Below, piece after piece: positions 26,052 through 35,982 of a stretch of DNA of 64,000 nucleotides. The DNA is taken from NCBI GenBank assembly GCA_947034885.2, contig OX344755.2, positions 1,800,501 to 1,864,500 of the forward strand. The letters run 5' to 3'. The position numbers and the translations under genes are program-made. The notes beneath the pieces are model-generated. The model was not told the origin of the DNA. It was given only the letters and a program-made list of their open reading frames with translations, and did not search any database. Source of the stretch: Thuidium tamariscinum. Lineage: Eukaryota; Streptophyta; Bryopsida; Hypnales; Thuidiaceae. Numbering within the stretch: the stretch's first letter is position 1; the number at the start of each line of letters is the position of its first letter.

Positions 26052-28345
26052 TTAGTCTATGTCCATTGCACTGCCACTTGGGCCAGCCTCATTGTCATGT
26101 GTCCCTACAATGACGGGAAGGTCTTCGTCCGAGCCTAAATGAAGTCTACGAATTGCGGATCGAGTTCTCCGCGCTGGTCCATCTTCCTCCAATACAGCCC
26201 AAATGATCTGTGATTGTTTGAGGCTCTCAAGACATTGGCGAATTCGAGGGCTATGCTGTTCAAGCAAGAAATCCATCCCTTCATGTCGAAAGGTTTCTCG
26301 CCACTCTAACTCCTCTAGTTGAACTAGTTCAGCAGGGTCAGGCATGTCAATGTCGTCCACCATACGAATCCCATCGTCGTTAGTGATACGAACTCCATCC
26401 CTATTCCAAAACCACTATTTAGGATGAGGTCCAAATTGAAAGTTCTCAAAAACCTCGTCCCAATGCCCATTGAAGCACTGATAGAAGAAATTCCGTCGTC
26501 CTTGGCTATACTTGTCCTTCATTGGAATCAAGTGTTGACACACCTCCACTATTTGAGCTGGATTTTTTTCCCAACCCCATTCGGCAGAAAGGTTTTGTTT
26601 ATCCAAGGAATGGACCTTCAATTTCCAACTCCACACCAAGTCAGTTCCCCACTTTTGAGCATGATCAGGGGTATTTTCAGCATTATATTCCCAATGTGGT
26701 GGCATGTATGAAACTAATTCAAACAAATCATACAAGCGCTCATGGAAAGGAGCCTTGCACAAGGAACACCGTCGACGAACAACCATCAAGCTAATCAAAC
26801 AAAATGGATGGTACAAGTGTTCGCACGTGCCTAGGTGCATTCCACCTTCAGGGCCAAATGGATTTAGACAAATGGGACACGTAGTACCATCATACACGAA
26901 GCTTGAAGGATTTGGCCACAATAATAGTGGATTGCCGTTCTGGTCGAGGGAAGAGCCAACTTCATTCTTGAAATCCCAATGGTGTTTGGACCAATCGATG
27001 ATTGTTGTTCCACCACCAATGTCTTTGGTCACCATTTCATCCATGTTGAAATGATCATCCACGAGGGCCCACGATGTCAACCCAAAAACCCTCTCTTGAT
27101 TGTGTGCACCATAATTGTTGTCGATTTTTTGGAATTCTGACACCATTTGTTGAGTCCTGTCAACAGAAAAGACGCATGCCATCTTCCACTGGTAATATTG
27201 CTCCATCAACGCTTTCAATTGTTTTTTCAATATCAAATTGTTTGCAAGCGCGTCCGTCAATTGAGTGCTCTGGTCAATTGGCATTGCTTGACCTGCATTT
27301 GTGGGTAATTCTCCAAATGACAGTGCATCATCTTGAGTACCTTGTATTGCACCAAGTTCAACATGTTGCAGTGGAATTTCATCATTGATTGGAGGCCCTT
27401 GCGCTCCCCCTCGTGAATCCTGACCATCATTGGCCAATGTGGCTGCTTCAAGAGCATGCCGCAGCGCCTCTATCTCACGTTGTTGTTCACTTATAATATT
27501 GTTCTTCTCTTTGAGTTCATCCAATCATCCCTCAATTTATTAACATCTTCATACAAAGAATGCAGATGTGCATTGCTCTCTTCCACTTCAGTCCTCAAAC
27601 TCTGAATTCGATCTGTAGCAGCTGTAACATCAACAATTCCTATTGTTGGTTCGTCAGTAGCTGGCACCTGTCCCTCCACAACATTTTCTTGTACACCCTC
27701 TTCAGTTGCACGCTCAGCCCTCCTCTTTTTAAGTCGTAGATTTGTTCTATAGCTGAGTACATGTTGCACATGAGATCCATCAGAGTCGTTATCTGTAGCA
27801 GAGTCCTCAGTGTCATGTAATGGTGGTGCTTCAACTTGTGTAGTTGTTTTACCCAGTCCACCTTGCGGGTACCTTTTTATCCCCCTTGGAATGAATCCAT
27901 TTGCTGGTATAGGAATGTTGACTTTGTCCCCCATTGTCTTCAAAGTTGACCAGTCCATTCTCTTGTTCAACTTCAGTTCCGCATGTACCCCTCGTGCAAT
28001 GAAGAGATGCACTTCATTGCGTTTGACGTTAGGGACATCATACAATGCTTGGTACACTTCGATGCACTGATTTGTGAACTCCTCATCAATGCAATGTTTT
28101 AAATTTGCCTTGTGGAAGCGTCAGTGATAGTTGTGTCGCTCTTCTGGGAAGACCTTGTCAATGTAGCACCACTCGATGTAATTGACACAGTTTTCGTAAG
28201 TCCATGGGTCAGGCACGTCTTCCCACCCTTTGAATGCAAGCTTTACGAGATTACGTAAAACATGCAACCGCTTACGATGTTTGTTTCCTGGTCGTAGTCA
28301 GGTCTTGTCTCGTTCCTCCTTCCTTGGTCTTGTCGGTGTAGCCAT
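26052..28345 (-). pseudogene. Coiled-coil RING-H2 protein (E3-ligase-like), cargo of the giant element, broken
   Basis: Start ATG at 28345, stop TAA at 26052-26054; about 764 codons. The N-terminal region (about 250 residues) is not recognised. An acidic linker and a heptad-rich coiled coil follow. Then comes a RING-H2 finger at about 26.84-26.72 kb with the pattern C-x2-C-x14-C-x-H-x2-H-x2-C-x10-C-x2-C, and finally an aromatic-rich C-terminal domain. The RING suggests ubiquitin-ligase activity; substrates are unknown. Breaks: TGA at 28298-28300 and 28121-28123 (both readable as CGA), TAG at 26415-26417 (readable as CAG), and a one-base-class frameshift near 27525 inside the coiled coil. After each break coding resumes with matching character. 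It diverges from the kinase gene, sharing the array at 28.45-28.79 kb. Confidence 0.75.
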
Positions 28346-28444
28346 TTTCACGGGAAAATGTGAAAACCTCCCACGTGGCAATCAAAAAGACCCCGCACAA
28401 CGCTCACAACCAACTCAATGAAGAGGTGGAAGGCTGAGAGTATG

Positions 28445-28790
28445 CAGGGCGGGGACAAGTGAGGCGGGGACAAGTGAGGCGGGGACGGGTTTATATAGGG
28501 GCAGTCGGGGACGTCAAGGCGCGGACGCCATCGCTGTCAGGGCGGGGACTCCATCGATGTCGGGGCGCGGACGCCAGTGTCAGGGTGGGGACTCCTTCGT
28601 TGTCGGGGTGCGGATGCTAGGGTCAGGGCGGGGACTCCTCCGTTGTCGAGGCGCGGACGCCAGGGTCAGGGCGGGGACTCCATCGCTGTGAAGGCGCGGA
28701 CGCCTCCGTCAGGGCGGGGACGCGTGTATCAGGGCGGGGACTCCACGTGTTGGGGCTGGAACGCGATGGGGATGGGGCGGGGACGTGCGC
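28445..28790. promoter_or_regulatory. Shared bidirectional promoter: GC-rich array between two TATA boxes
   Basis: About sixteen units of the type GGCGGGGAC alternating with GGCGCGGAC. A minus-strand TATA box (CTATATAAAC, 28490-28497) serves the RING gene and a plus-strand TATA box (TATATAAA, 28799-28806) serves the kinase gene. The spacing to each ATG is 145 and about 200 bp. The symmetry suggests co-expression of the two cargo genes. Confidence 0.7.
28490..28497 (-). promoter_or_regulatory. TATA box of the RING gene
   Basis: Reads CTATATAAAC on the minus strand, about 145 bp upstream of ATG 28345, at the left part of the GC-rich array. Confidence 0.6.
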
Positions 28791-28798
28791 GGGGGGAC

Positions 28799-28806
28799 TA
28801 TATAAA
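28799..28806 (+). promoter_or_regulatory. TATA box of the kinase gene
   Basis: TATATAAA follows the GC-rich array directly, about 200 bp upstream of ATG 29003. Confidence 0.65.
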
Positions 28807-29002
28807 GCGAGTCCCTACCCTCATTCCTTTGCCAAGTCTGCACCCTATGCCTCACATGCTAGTTCGTTCCCACGGCCTATGCGAGTGAGTTTGGTGGGTG
28901 CTGGGCTTGGCCTGCATATGTGACCTGGTTTTTTTGAATTTTTTTGAAACTTTCTTGCTTCGGGATTGATACGGAGGCCCATTGGAACTTTTTTTTTCCA
29001 TT

Positions 29003-31435
29003 ATGGCAGGTGAAGGGAGTGGATCGGTGGACAAACGTCCTATGTTTGTAGACTTGGATGATGTCGGTGAGACGGTAATTCCATGTACAAACACGTTGAT
29101 GGCCTCAGGTTCATCAAATCCTTCCTCATTAGGCCAGAAAAAACGCAAGAAAGAACAAAATCCCCAAATACCTGGACATGAATTCATAGTCGAAGGGAGA
29201 AAAATGGCTGTGGTGTTCTACACTCATCGAAGTACAAATATGTTGAATAGGGAGTATGTGTTGCTCAACGAAGAAGGGTACCACAAACTGACGAGGGACC
29301 TGTGAAGGGAGCTGGAGTCAAAGTTTGAAGAATCAGAAGAATTCAACAACTTCTCAGATTATTGGTTGCACCAAGAGTGGCTGGATAAACAAGTGGTCGC
29401 CTTGACAACCAATATAGTGTGTAATTGGTGTTATCACACGGGTAAGAAAGAAAATGGTAGCGACTGGGACACGGAGGACAGAGAGATGGTTACAAAAGTG
29501 AAGGAGATTCAAACGTTTGCTCAACGATATTCTTCTTCACGTAGAAAAAAGCAAGCACCATGGAAAGTGACAATTGAAGAAGCGATAACGGCTCATTGCG
29601 TGAGTGGAACATTCAAGTGGCTAGAAAGTTCCGTGAAAGTCATCCCCATGCCAGAACAAATTGCGATTGGGTCGTATGGGACCGTGAGGAAGGTGATCTT
29701 TACGAAACTTGAGAGCATTCCTAGTTGGATATTTTTTGCTGGGAAGAGCTTGAAGACTAAGAATGAAAAGGAGAAACACCAAGCAATCATCAATGAGACA
29801 GGAGGGTGTCCAGTGAATCATCCTAGCATCATTCGAATTGCGTACCTCCACCCTAAAACAATGGAAGGCTACAGGGTCGTTGCAAGAAACACCTACCAAA
29901 AAGCGTAGCGTTTTGCAACGTAGTCTTTTTTTTTTCGGGAGTACTTTAAAATTAGAAAAAAAAGTTTTAAAAAAAGTAAAAAATATGTTTCATGTATAAA
30001 CCTTTAAGAAGAATATACCCTAGAAAGGAAAATCATAGGAAAAATCTCTAAGTAGGAAATCCAGAAAAGTGCAAAATCTCATGAAAATTAGTACTTCGAC
30101 ATTTTAATTTGTAAAAAATAGGAAAATCAATTTTAAGGAAAACTAAAAATTGGCCATTTGAGGAAAGTTGATTTTGATGAGATTTGACCAAAAGTTCGAT
30201 CTTAGAACCATTACCATTGTTCAAAAATTGCGTGCCAAAAAAAAAAAATTGTACTCATGTGGACATAAAAAAACATATTTTTAAATTTTTTTTTGGAATT
30301 TGTAGGTTTTACAGCTATGCAAATAGACCATGAAAGTTTCGTCATCAAATCATTAAATTTAGACACTGCGAACGTAATGATAACCATAAACGTAATTTTG
30401 TGACGCTCAACGAAAATGTTTTTTAAATATAAAATAATTTTTTTTAATTCTGAAAAATAAGGGATCTAATAAACTTCAAGTTAGGTATGTTCAATAAAAA
30501 TTTCATTTTCATTGGACTTAATCTCCAAAAGTTATTGTAGACAACAAAAAAGTGGTTCAAATTGTGACATGAAATAGGACAGGTGTTTCTTGCAATGACC
30601 CTACACACTATGGTGGAATGGAGGATCTCTAATTTCTTTCTTGTCCAAATGCAATGCGAAAGTGAGCGAAGCACTGGACGTGGATGAGATTGAGAATGAA
30701 AGTTCTACGGGGCTGACGAAAGAGGAACTTTCATGGGTTGCAACGTATCGGAGAAATAGAGTGAAATTGGCATTGTCATTACTTGTCATTGTGGGGAAAT
30801 GCCATGATGTGCAGTACATGCACAACGATATATCTCCATCCAATGTTTTGCTCCATTTTGATCCTTGGGAACGAAATAGGGTGTACATAGGGATATGTGA
30901 TTGGGGACTTTCTAGCCGAGTTGTGGAGAAGGAGCCATCAAGGTATGGCTATCCCAGTATGGAGATCCTTGCGAAGGAGAAAAAAAAGCAAAGGTTTGCG
31001 GCCCCAGAATTGTTTTATGTATACGGAGAGCAGGGTTCATCAAACTCCATTGAGGCCATGCAAAAAACGCATTTGTATTCTATGGCAGCTGATGCATATG
31101 CGGTGGGATGGATAGCTTCTGCAATTTGGAATGAAGAGTGGGACCCTAAATACTTCACAACGAAAAACCCAGAGCAGTATCAGAATTTCAGGATCAAATT
31201 GGGAAGCCTCGTAAAAGAAGATGTGCATGAAAGGGCAACAGTGCCAGATGTTCTAGACAAATTGAAGAAGGCCCCCCATTGTTGGATGATGCCGGATTGT
31301 TGTTATCGTACATTGTATTTTGTTTTTAATACTTTTTGTAGTTTAGCATATATTTCAGGCATAGAAGAAAATCATCCTCATAGAGGAGCCTATGTACCTA
31401 CTTGGCAATTGCCAAACAGCTTGAATATATATTAA
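29003..31435 (+). pseudogene. Divergent protein kinase, cargo of the giant element, split by a MITE
   Basis: Start ATG 29003 (MAGEGSGS). About 200 N-terminal residues with no recognised domain precede a kinase domain. Seen motifs: glycine loop IGSYGTV (about 29668), Lys in FAGKSLK, catalytic loop HNDISPSN (about 30822, HRD variant), DWG in place of DFG (about 30898), AAPE (about 31000) and DAYAVGW. The catalytic Lys, Asp, Asn and metal-binding Asp are all present, so the fold could be active. The DIS-x-x-N loop resembles fungal FunK1-type and Crinkler-associated kinases; that link is only suggestive. Breaks: TGA at 29303-29305 (readable as CGA) and the 728-bp insertion 29874-30601. Deleting the insert plus one TACA restores one frame of about 566 codons. 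It is divergent from the RING gene. Confidence 0.8.
29874..30601. mobile_element. 728-bp MITE inserted in the kinase gene
   Basis: Ends GGGTCGTTGCAAGAAACACC and the complement of GGGTCATTGCAAGAAACACC; flanked by TACA at 29870-29873 and 30602-30605. It interrupts the kinase domain between the beta-strand region and the hinge. The interior is AT-rich and non-coding. Related ends occur at 1378, 34525 and 34734. The superfamily is uncertain because a 4-bp duplication is unusual. Confidence 0.8.
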
Positions 31436-31629
31436 ATCGGATGTGTAATTGTGTACCATACTCAAAATCCCAAAATATATTAATATGCCCTTTCATTGTT
31501 CTTTCCTCATGGCATTTTTTATGACTTCTATGAATTGATGATAAAACGTAAATGAAAACTATAGATGCAATAGTTTGGTATAAAAATGCATACACTTAAT
31601 TTTTTTCACTATGCCTATGTTTTAGGAGT

Positions 31630-33660
31630 TAATGAAGCCCCCCCCAAAGAAGGGAAAATGAATGATCCAACAAAAAAATGAATGACATTGAAGTAGAATG
31701 GAAGAATTTTAGGAATGAAGAGAAAACAAAAAAAGGAAAAGGAAAGATGGAACAAAAAAATAATGGCTTTGACTTGGGATGGAAGAACTTTAGGAAATAT
31801 TACAAAAATAAAATAGGGAAGGGAATGATTCAACAAATAAAGAGGAACAATGAGTTGGAATAAAGTAGTCCTGCTAATTAATGACGGTAAACAAAAAAGA
31901 AAAAGGAATGATTCAACAAAAAAGAGAACAAGAACTATGAGTTGGGATGGGAGAATTGTAGGAATGAAGCCAAAAAAATAGGGAAAGAAAATATGGAACA
32001 GAAAATGAACATTTTGCTTTCAATTGGGATGGAAGGGTTTTAGAAAGGAGGCCCCCCAAAAGGAAAGGGAATGATGGAATTACAGAAAAATGGCTTTGAA
32101 TTAAGATGGGAGAGTCTTGTTAATTAATGAAGCAAAACAGAAACGAAGATGGAATTATTCAAGAAAAACTAAAAGAAAAACTATGAGTTGGGATGGTAGA
32201 GTTTTAGGAATGAAGCCAAAAAAATAAGAGAGAGAATGACCTAAACCAAAAAGAATGGCATGGAGTTGGGATAAGAAGAGCTTTGCTAATTAATAAAAAA
32301 CATAGGAAACGAAATGATAGAACAAATATGAAATGGCATTCAGTTCAGATGGGAGAGTTCTAGGAATGAAGCCAAAAAAATGGGAAAGGGAATGATTCAT
32401 CCAAAAAAATGACAATGATTTGGAATGAAAGAGTTTTAGGATTGAAGGAAAAAAATAGAAAAGCTTTGTTAATTAATGAGGCGAGAAAAATAGAAAAAGG
32501 AATGATTTAACAAAAAACAAATGGCATTGACTTAGGATGGGAGAGTTTTGCTTATGATGCAAAAGAAATTGGAAGGAAATGATGGAATAATAAATTAAAG
32601 TTGTTTGGGTGTTAGAGTGAAATGATTTAACACTTTAAAATTTTATGGAATGGTGGAGTCACTAAGGATATGGAAATGGTTTGGGTGCTACAGTGATGTG
32701 ATCTAACATTAAAAAAACTTGGAATGGTTTGGATGTTAATGTGATATGAATGATAAACAAAAATAAGGAGGGAAATAAAATGTTGTTGGGTTTTGAAAAT
32801 CCGTTTAAGCTTTATGTTAACAAAATGTTGTTGATAAAAGCAAACTCAATGAAAGAGGGATAAGTCCACAAAAAATAAGGAGTCAAAGTGATTTCAACTA
32901 ACAACCAACACAAATTACCATTGAGTTGGGATAGAGTTGGGATAGAGTTGGGATGCCACAAAAAATAATGGAATTGAGTTCAGATGAAAGAGTTTTGCTA
33001 ATGATCAACCAAAAATAAATGGCCTTTGGTTGGAATAGAACAATTTTGGTAATCACATGAAATAAAATAGGGAAAAGAAATCATTCTACACTAGACAAAT
33101 GGCATTGAATTAAAATCGAAGAGTTTTGGTAATGATGCGAAGATATAGGAAAGGGAATGATTCCGCCAATAAAAATAATCGCACAGACTTGGAATGGAAG
33201 TCTGCTTCAAAAGTCAATGTCCAAAAGGGGAGGTAAAGTGACCCAAGCTTTTGAAAAGCGTACCAATTTATTTTAGGAGTAATATGATCTAACATTAAAA
33301 GAAATAAGGGATGGTGGAGTGCTTTGGAATATAGAAATGGCTTAGGTGTTAGAGTGATATGATCTAACACCCAAAAAATATATGGAATGGTGGAGTGATT
33401 TGGATATGGAAATGGTTTGCATGTTATAGTGAGGTAATTTAACACCTCCTAAAAATATAAAATGGTGTAGTGATTTGGATATGAAAATGGTTTGGATGTT
33501 AGAATGATGTGATTTCACACCTAAAAAAAATGGAATGGTGGAGTAATTTGGATATGAAAATGGTTTGGGTATTAGACTAATTAGAGTGATATGATGTAAC
33601 ATTAAAAAAAATATAAAGTGTTGGAGTGACTAGGAAAGTGGGAATATGGAATATAAAAAG
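31630..33660. repeat. AT-rich degenerate tandem arrays, right copy
   Basis: 31.63-33.1 kb: diverged units around ggaatgattcaacaaaaa / gagttgggatggaagagtttt, the reverse complement of the theme at 23.65-25.75 kb. 32.6-33.65 kb: a second family with units of about 72 bp around ggagtgatttggatatggaaatggttt. No credible genes. Confidence 0.7.
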
Positions 33661-33699
33661 GAAATATGTAGAAGCATATTAATTAATTTAAGGTGGTCC

Positions 33700-33893
33700 C
33701 AAGTCCCGTCCGCGCCCTGACGATCGCGTCCCCGCCTTGCATGTTCTGGAATCCACATGGCAGCCACGTGGCCTATTTTTCCATTATCAAAAAGTCAACT
33801 ATGTGTTGACTCTACTGGACGGGCGAGAGCTCTATCGGACGTCCCGGACGGACGGACGGGCGAACCGGACGTCCGCCAGGTATGACAACCCTG
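33700..33893. repeat. Right subterminal GC-rich region of the giant hAT element
   Basis: Contains GTCCGCGCCCTGACG and tightly packed CGGACG/GGACGG motifs up to the terminal inverted repeat, mirroring the left end. Confidence 0.7.
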
Positions 33894-34239
33894 CCATTTT
33901 AACGAAATTTCCCATAAACATAGTGAATCCTTATTCACCTAATCATTAGAGAAAATATAGACTCTCTGGAGGGCTGCTAGGGTTTGACAAACCAGTCTAT
34001 ATACATAGTCCTGAGAAGTTACAGAAAGGGCGGAATCTCTGATAGAGGTGCGTGACAGAGGTGCGTCAGCTTGTGTGAATATCTTGGGTATGTATGAGTT
34101 TCTTGCCTTTTTTAATTCCTGATGTGTCAGTGAAAGGTACTATCGCATACTCCTCCATTTAACTAATGGTTCTTTGCAATTCAATGCACTGACAATTGCA
34201 AAACTGACATAAACAACAATAGGGGAAAAACATTTGTGA

Positions 34240-34734
34240 AGGGAAAATAAATGTAATCGAAAGGGTCGGGCCCTCCGGCAGTTTTTAGCGGCCATCCCGA
34301 GAGTCCATATTTTCTCTAATGTGACGAGTGAACAAAATTAATTTTTAAATACAAAAAAAAATTCCAAAATTTGAAAAAAAAATGTAGAACCCTTAAGCTT
34401 GAAGTTAGTTATATCCAATAAAAATTTCAAGGTCAAAGCTTCTTGGACTCAAAAGTTATACTACAAGAGAAGAAAATCATTTTCATTGTGACAACAAATA
34501 GGACCGGTGTTTCTTGCAATGACCCTAAAACACAAAAGTTATGGTTAAAATTTAAAAAAAACTAGGGTGCAAGGTTGTCACATTGGACAAGTTATTATTC
34601 ATTTCTTGTCACAAGTCTTCAGTTCATTTCTTATCCAATTGAAGAAAAAATGAATAGTAACTTGTCTAATGTGACAACCTTGCTAGGGTGTAACGAAACG
34701 CAACAAATAGTACAAGTGTTTCTTGCATTCACCC
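34240..34734. mobile_element. Two MITE ends of the GGGTCATTGCAAGAAACAC family
   Basis: Right ends at 34525 (tgtttcttgcaatgaccc) and 34734 (tgtttcttgcattcaccc). The sequence before 34525 (agttatatccaataaaaatttcaag region) matches the interior of the 29874-30601 element. Left limits are not clear. Confidence 0.5.
34570..34682. mobile_element. hAT MITE, 113 bp, with a perfect 8-bp target duplication
   Basis: The ends CAAGGTTGTCACATT and their inverted complement extend into arms of about 35 bp. Flanked by CTAGGGTG at 34562-34569 and 34683-34690, an exact 8-bp duplication. The end CAAGGTTGTCA is close to CAGGGTTGTCA of the giant element, so a shared or related transposase is plausible. Confidence 0.9.
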
Positions 34735-34989
34735 ATATTTAGATTGAAAAATATATTTCTAGAATCCCATCACTAGGTACATATCAATCAAATTAAAAAG
34801 ATTCATCGTCAATTTTCTTCAACTTACACATTGCTACGTAAATCATGAGAATTTACTTTACAAATTCAACAAAAATGAAAATTATTTTTGTTTTTCAAAG
34901 TTGAAATTCAGTATGCTTCATTAGGATTCATTTGCCTTAAAATTGAGTTCATGTTGCTTAATTTGACATATTAAATGACAAATTCATTT

Positions 34990-35680
34990 TGATTTTTTTA
35001 AAAAGTTTTCCAATTGATACAAATAGTAGCAAGTTTGAATTATTGTTGAACCCTACCGTAGCGTACAGGAAGCCGAGTACCCCCGATTTCTTCCCAATTT
35101 CGTCCGCCAAAGAGAACGGACCTTCAAATCTCCAATTGGTTCAAGCCTGGGATGACAATACCGTGACACCCTTGAATCACGCTTCACTCTCTGCCTGTGC
35201 TGCCCCACATTATCGGTCGAACGCTTCGATCCCTGCGACATTTGTGACGCAGGCTGCATGCAAGGACCTCAGATCAGCCTAAACGTGCAAAAACGTTGCA
35301 AATGCATGTTCCAAAACGTTGAAGCGGGGATTGAAGGACCTTGAGTTCCACGGCGATCAAAATCAGGCCGGAGGTACTGTAACTCCTGTCCTGGCACTGC
35401 GTGCATGCGGCCCTGGAATCGACAATTGGTTCATTTACATCCTGAGCGAGCTGATCGAGAGGACGGGAGATCGACTCAGTGCATGCGTCTCAAACTCACA
35501 ACAATGGGTCCTCATTCCGTCACGTGCAGGAAGCCACTGCAGCCCATGCTTTTGGAGAGGATTAATTGTATACTAATCGAACTTACAGGATCGGAAGCTC
35601 ATCCTGGCATGGAGGCTTTTCAAAGTACTTCGAAATCTGTAGCCAGGTCACTACGCACTCGTTTCGATATTATCTAAGTT
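34990..35680. other. Higher-GC stretch, no recognised gene
   Basis: Base composition is clearly less AT-rich than its flanks and two overlapping plus-strand open frames run through it, but no domain, start context or splice structure was recognised. It could be an exon remnant or upstream regulatory DNA of the hevein/DPBB gene. Confidence 0.25.
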
Positions 35681-35974
35681 AATATGCATTTTTTCTTAAA
35701 AATTGGTCATAGGATGTGTAACACTGTGGATAAGTGGTTGTATTGCCATGTTTACTAGATCCCAATATCTACTACTGAGCCACAGATATGGTAATAGGGT
35801 TCTAAATCTAGTAATCTACCCGTGTTCTAATTGCGTGGAACAGGAGACACACTGAGTGAAACATCTGTGCCATTCATTGATCATTGGCAAGATTTTTTTG
35901 GACTTGTTGATAGCACAGCTAGTCGCGGGGGAAGGTTATCCACGTAAGTGGCTTCAAGTGCATGCAGAAACGTG

Positions 35975-35982
35975 TATATAAG
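35975..35982 (+). promoter_or_regulatory. TATA box of the hevein/DPBB gene
   Basis: TATATAAG about 30 bp before a likely transcription start near 36010. A 5' leader exon would follow, ending at a good donor (gcag/gtacgc, 36087/36088), with a 5'UTR intron to an acceptor at 36966 or 36969, twelve to fifteen bases before the ATG. Confidence 0.6.

Larger units (their letters stand above)
13159..33893. mobile_element. Giant (20.7-kb) hAT-like transposon carrying transposase, RING and kinase genes
   Basis: Begins CAGGGTTGTCATA and ends with its exact inverted complement TATGACAACCCTG. It is flanked by CTATTTTA (13151-13158) and CCATTTTA (33894-33901), an 8-bp target duplication with one difference, which is the hAT signature. 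Both ends are crowded with CGGAC-type subterminal motifs. Inside lie a DUF659/hAT-dimerisation transposase gene, a 1.5-kb hairpin, duplicated promoter-like modules, two AT-rich degenerate tandem arrays in opposite orientation, and a divergent RING/kinase gene pair. It sits inside a small MITE, so the empty site can be reconstructed, which strongly supports the boundaries. Its coding genes are all disrupted, so this copy is probably not autonomous. Confidence 0.8.
12865..33913. mobile_element. Small 9-bp-TSD MITE (Mutator-like), split by the giant element
   Basis: The left end GGGAATTTCGTTAAAATGG (12865) is the inverted complement of CCATTTTAACGAAATTTCCC ending at 33913. The flanks acaaacatg (12856-12864) and ataaacata (33914-33922) agree at 7 of 9 positions. 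Removing 13159-33893 and one 8-bp duplication leaves a MITE of about 306 bp, similar at its ends and in places inside to the copy at 40273-40585. The 9-bp duplication suggests a Mutator-type transposase. Confidence 0.75.

Noticed and set aside
26052..26363. A separate small acidic gene on the minus strand
   Set aside because: It is in frame with the RING protein after a TAG readable as CAG, so it is the end of that gene.
34990..35680. Candidate gene in a higher-GC stretch
   Set aside because: No domain, start context or intron structure; kept only as an unexplained region.
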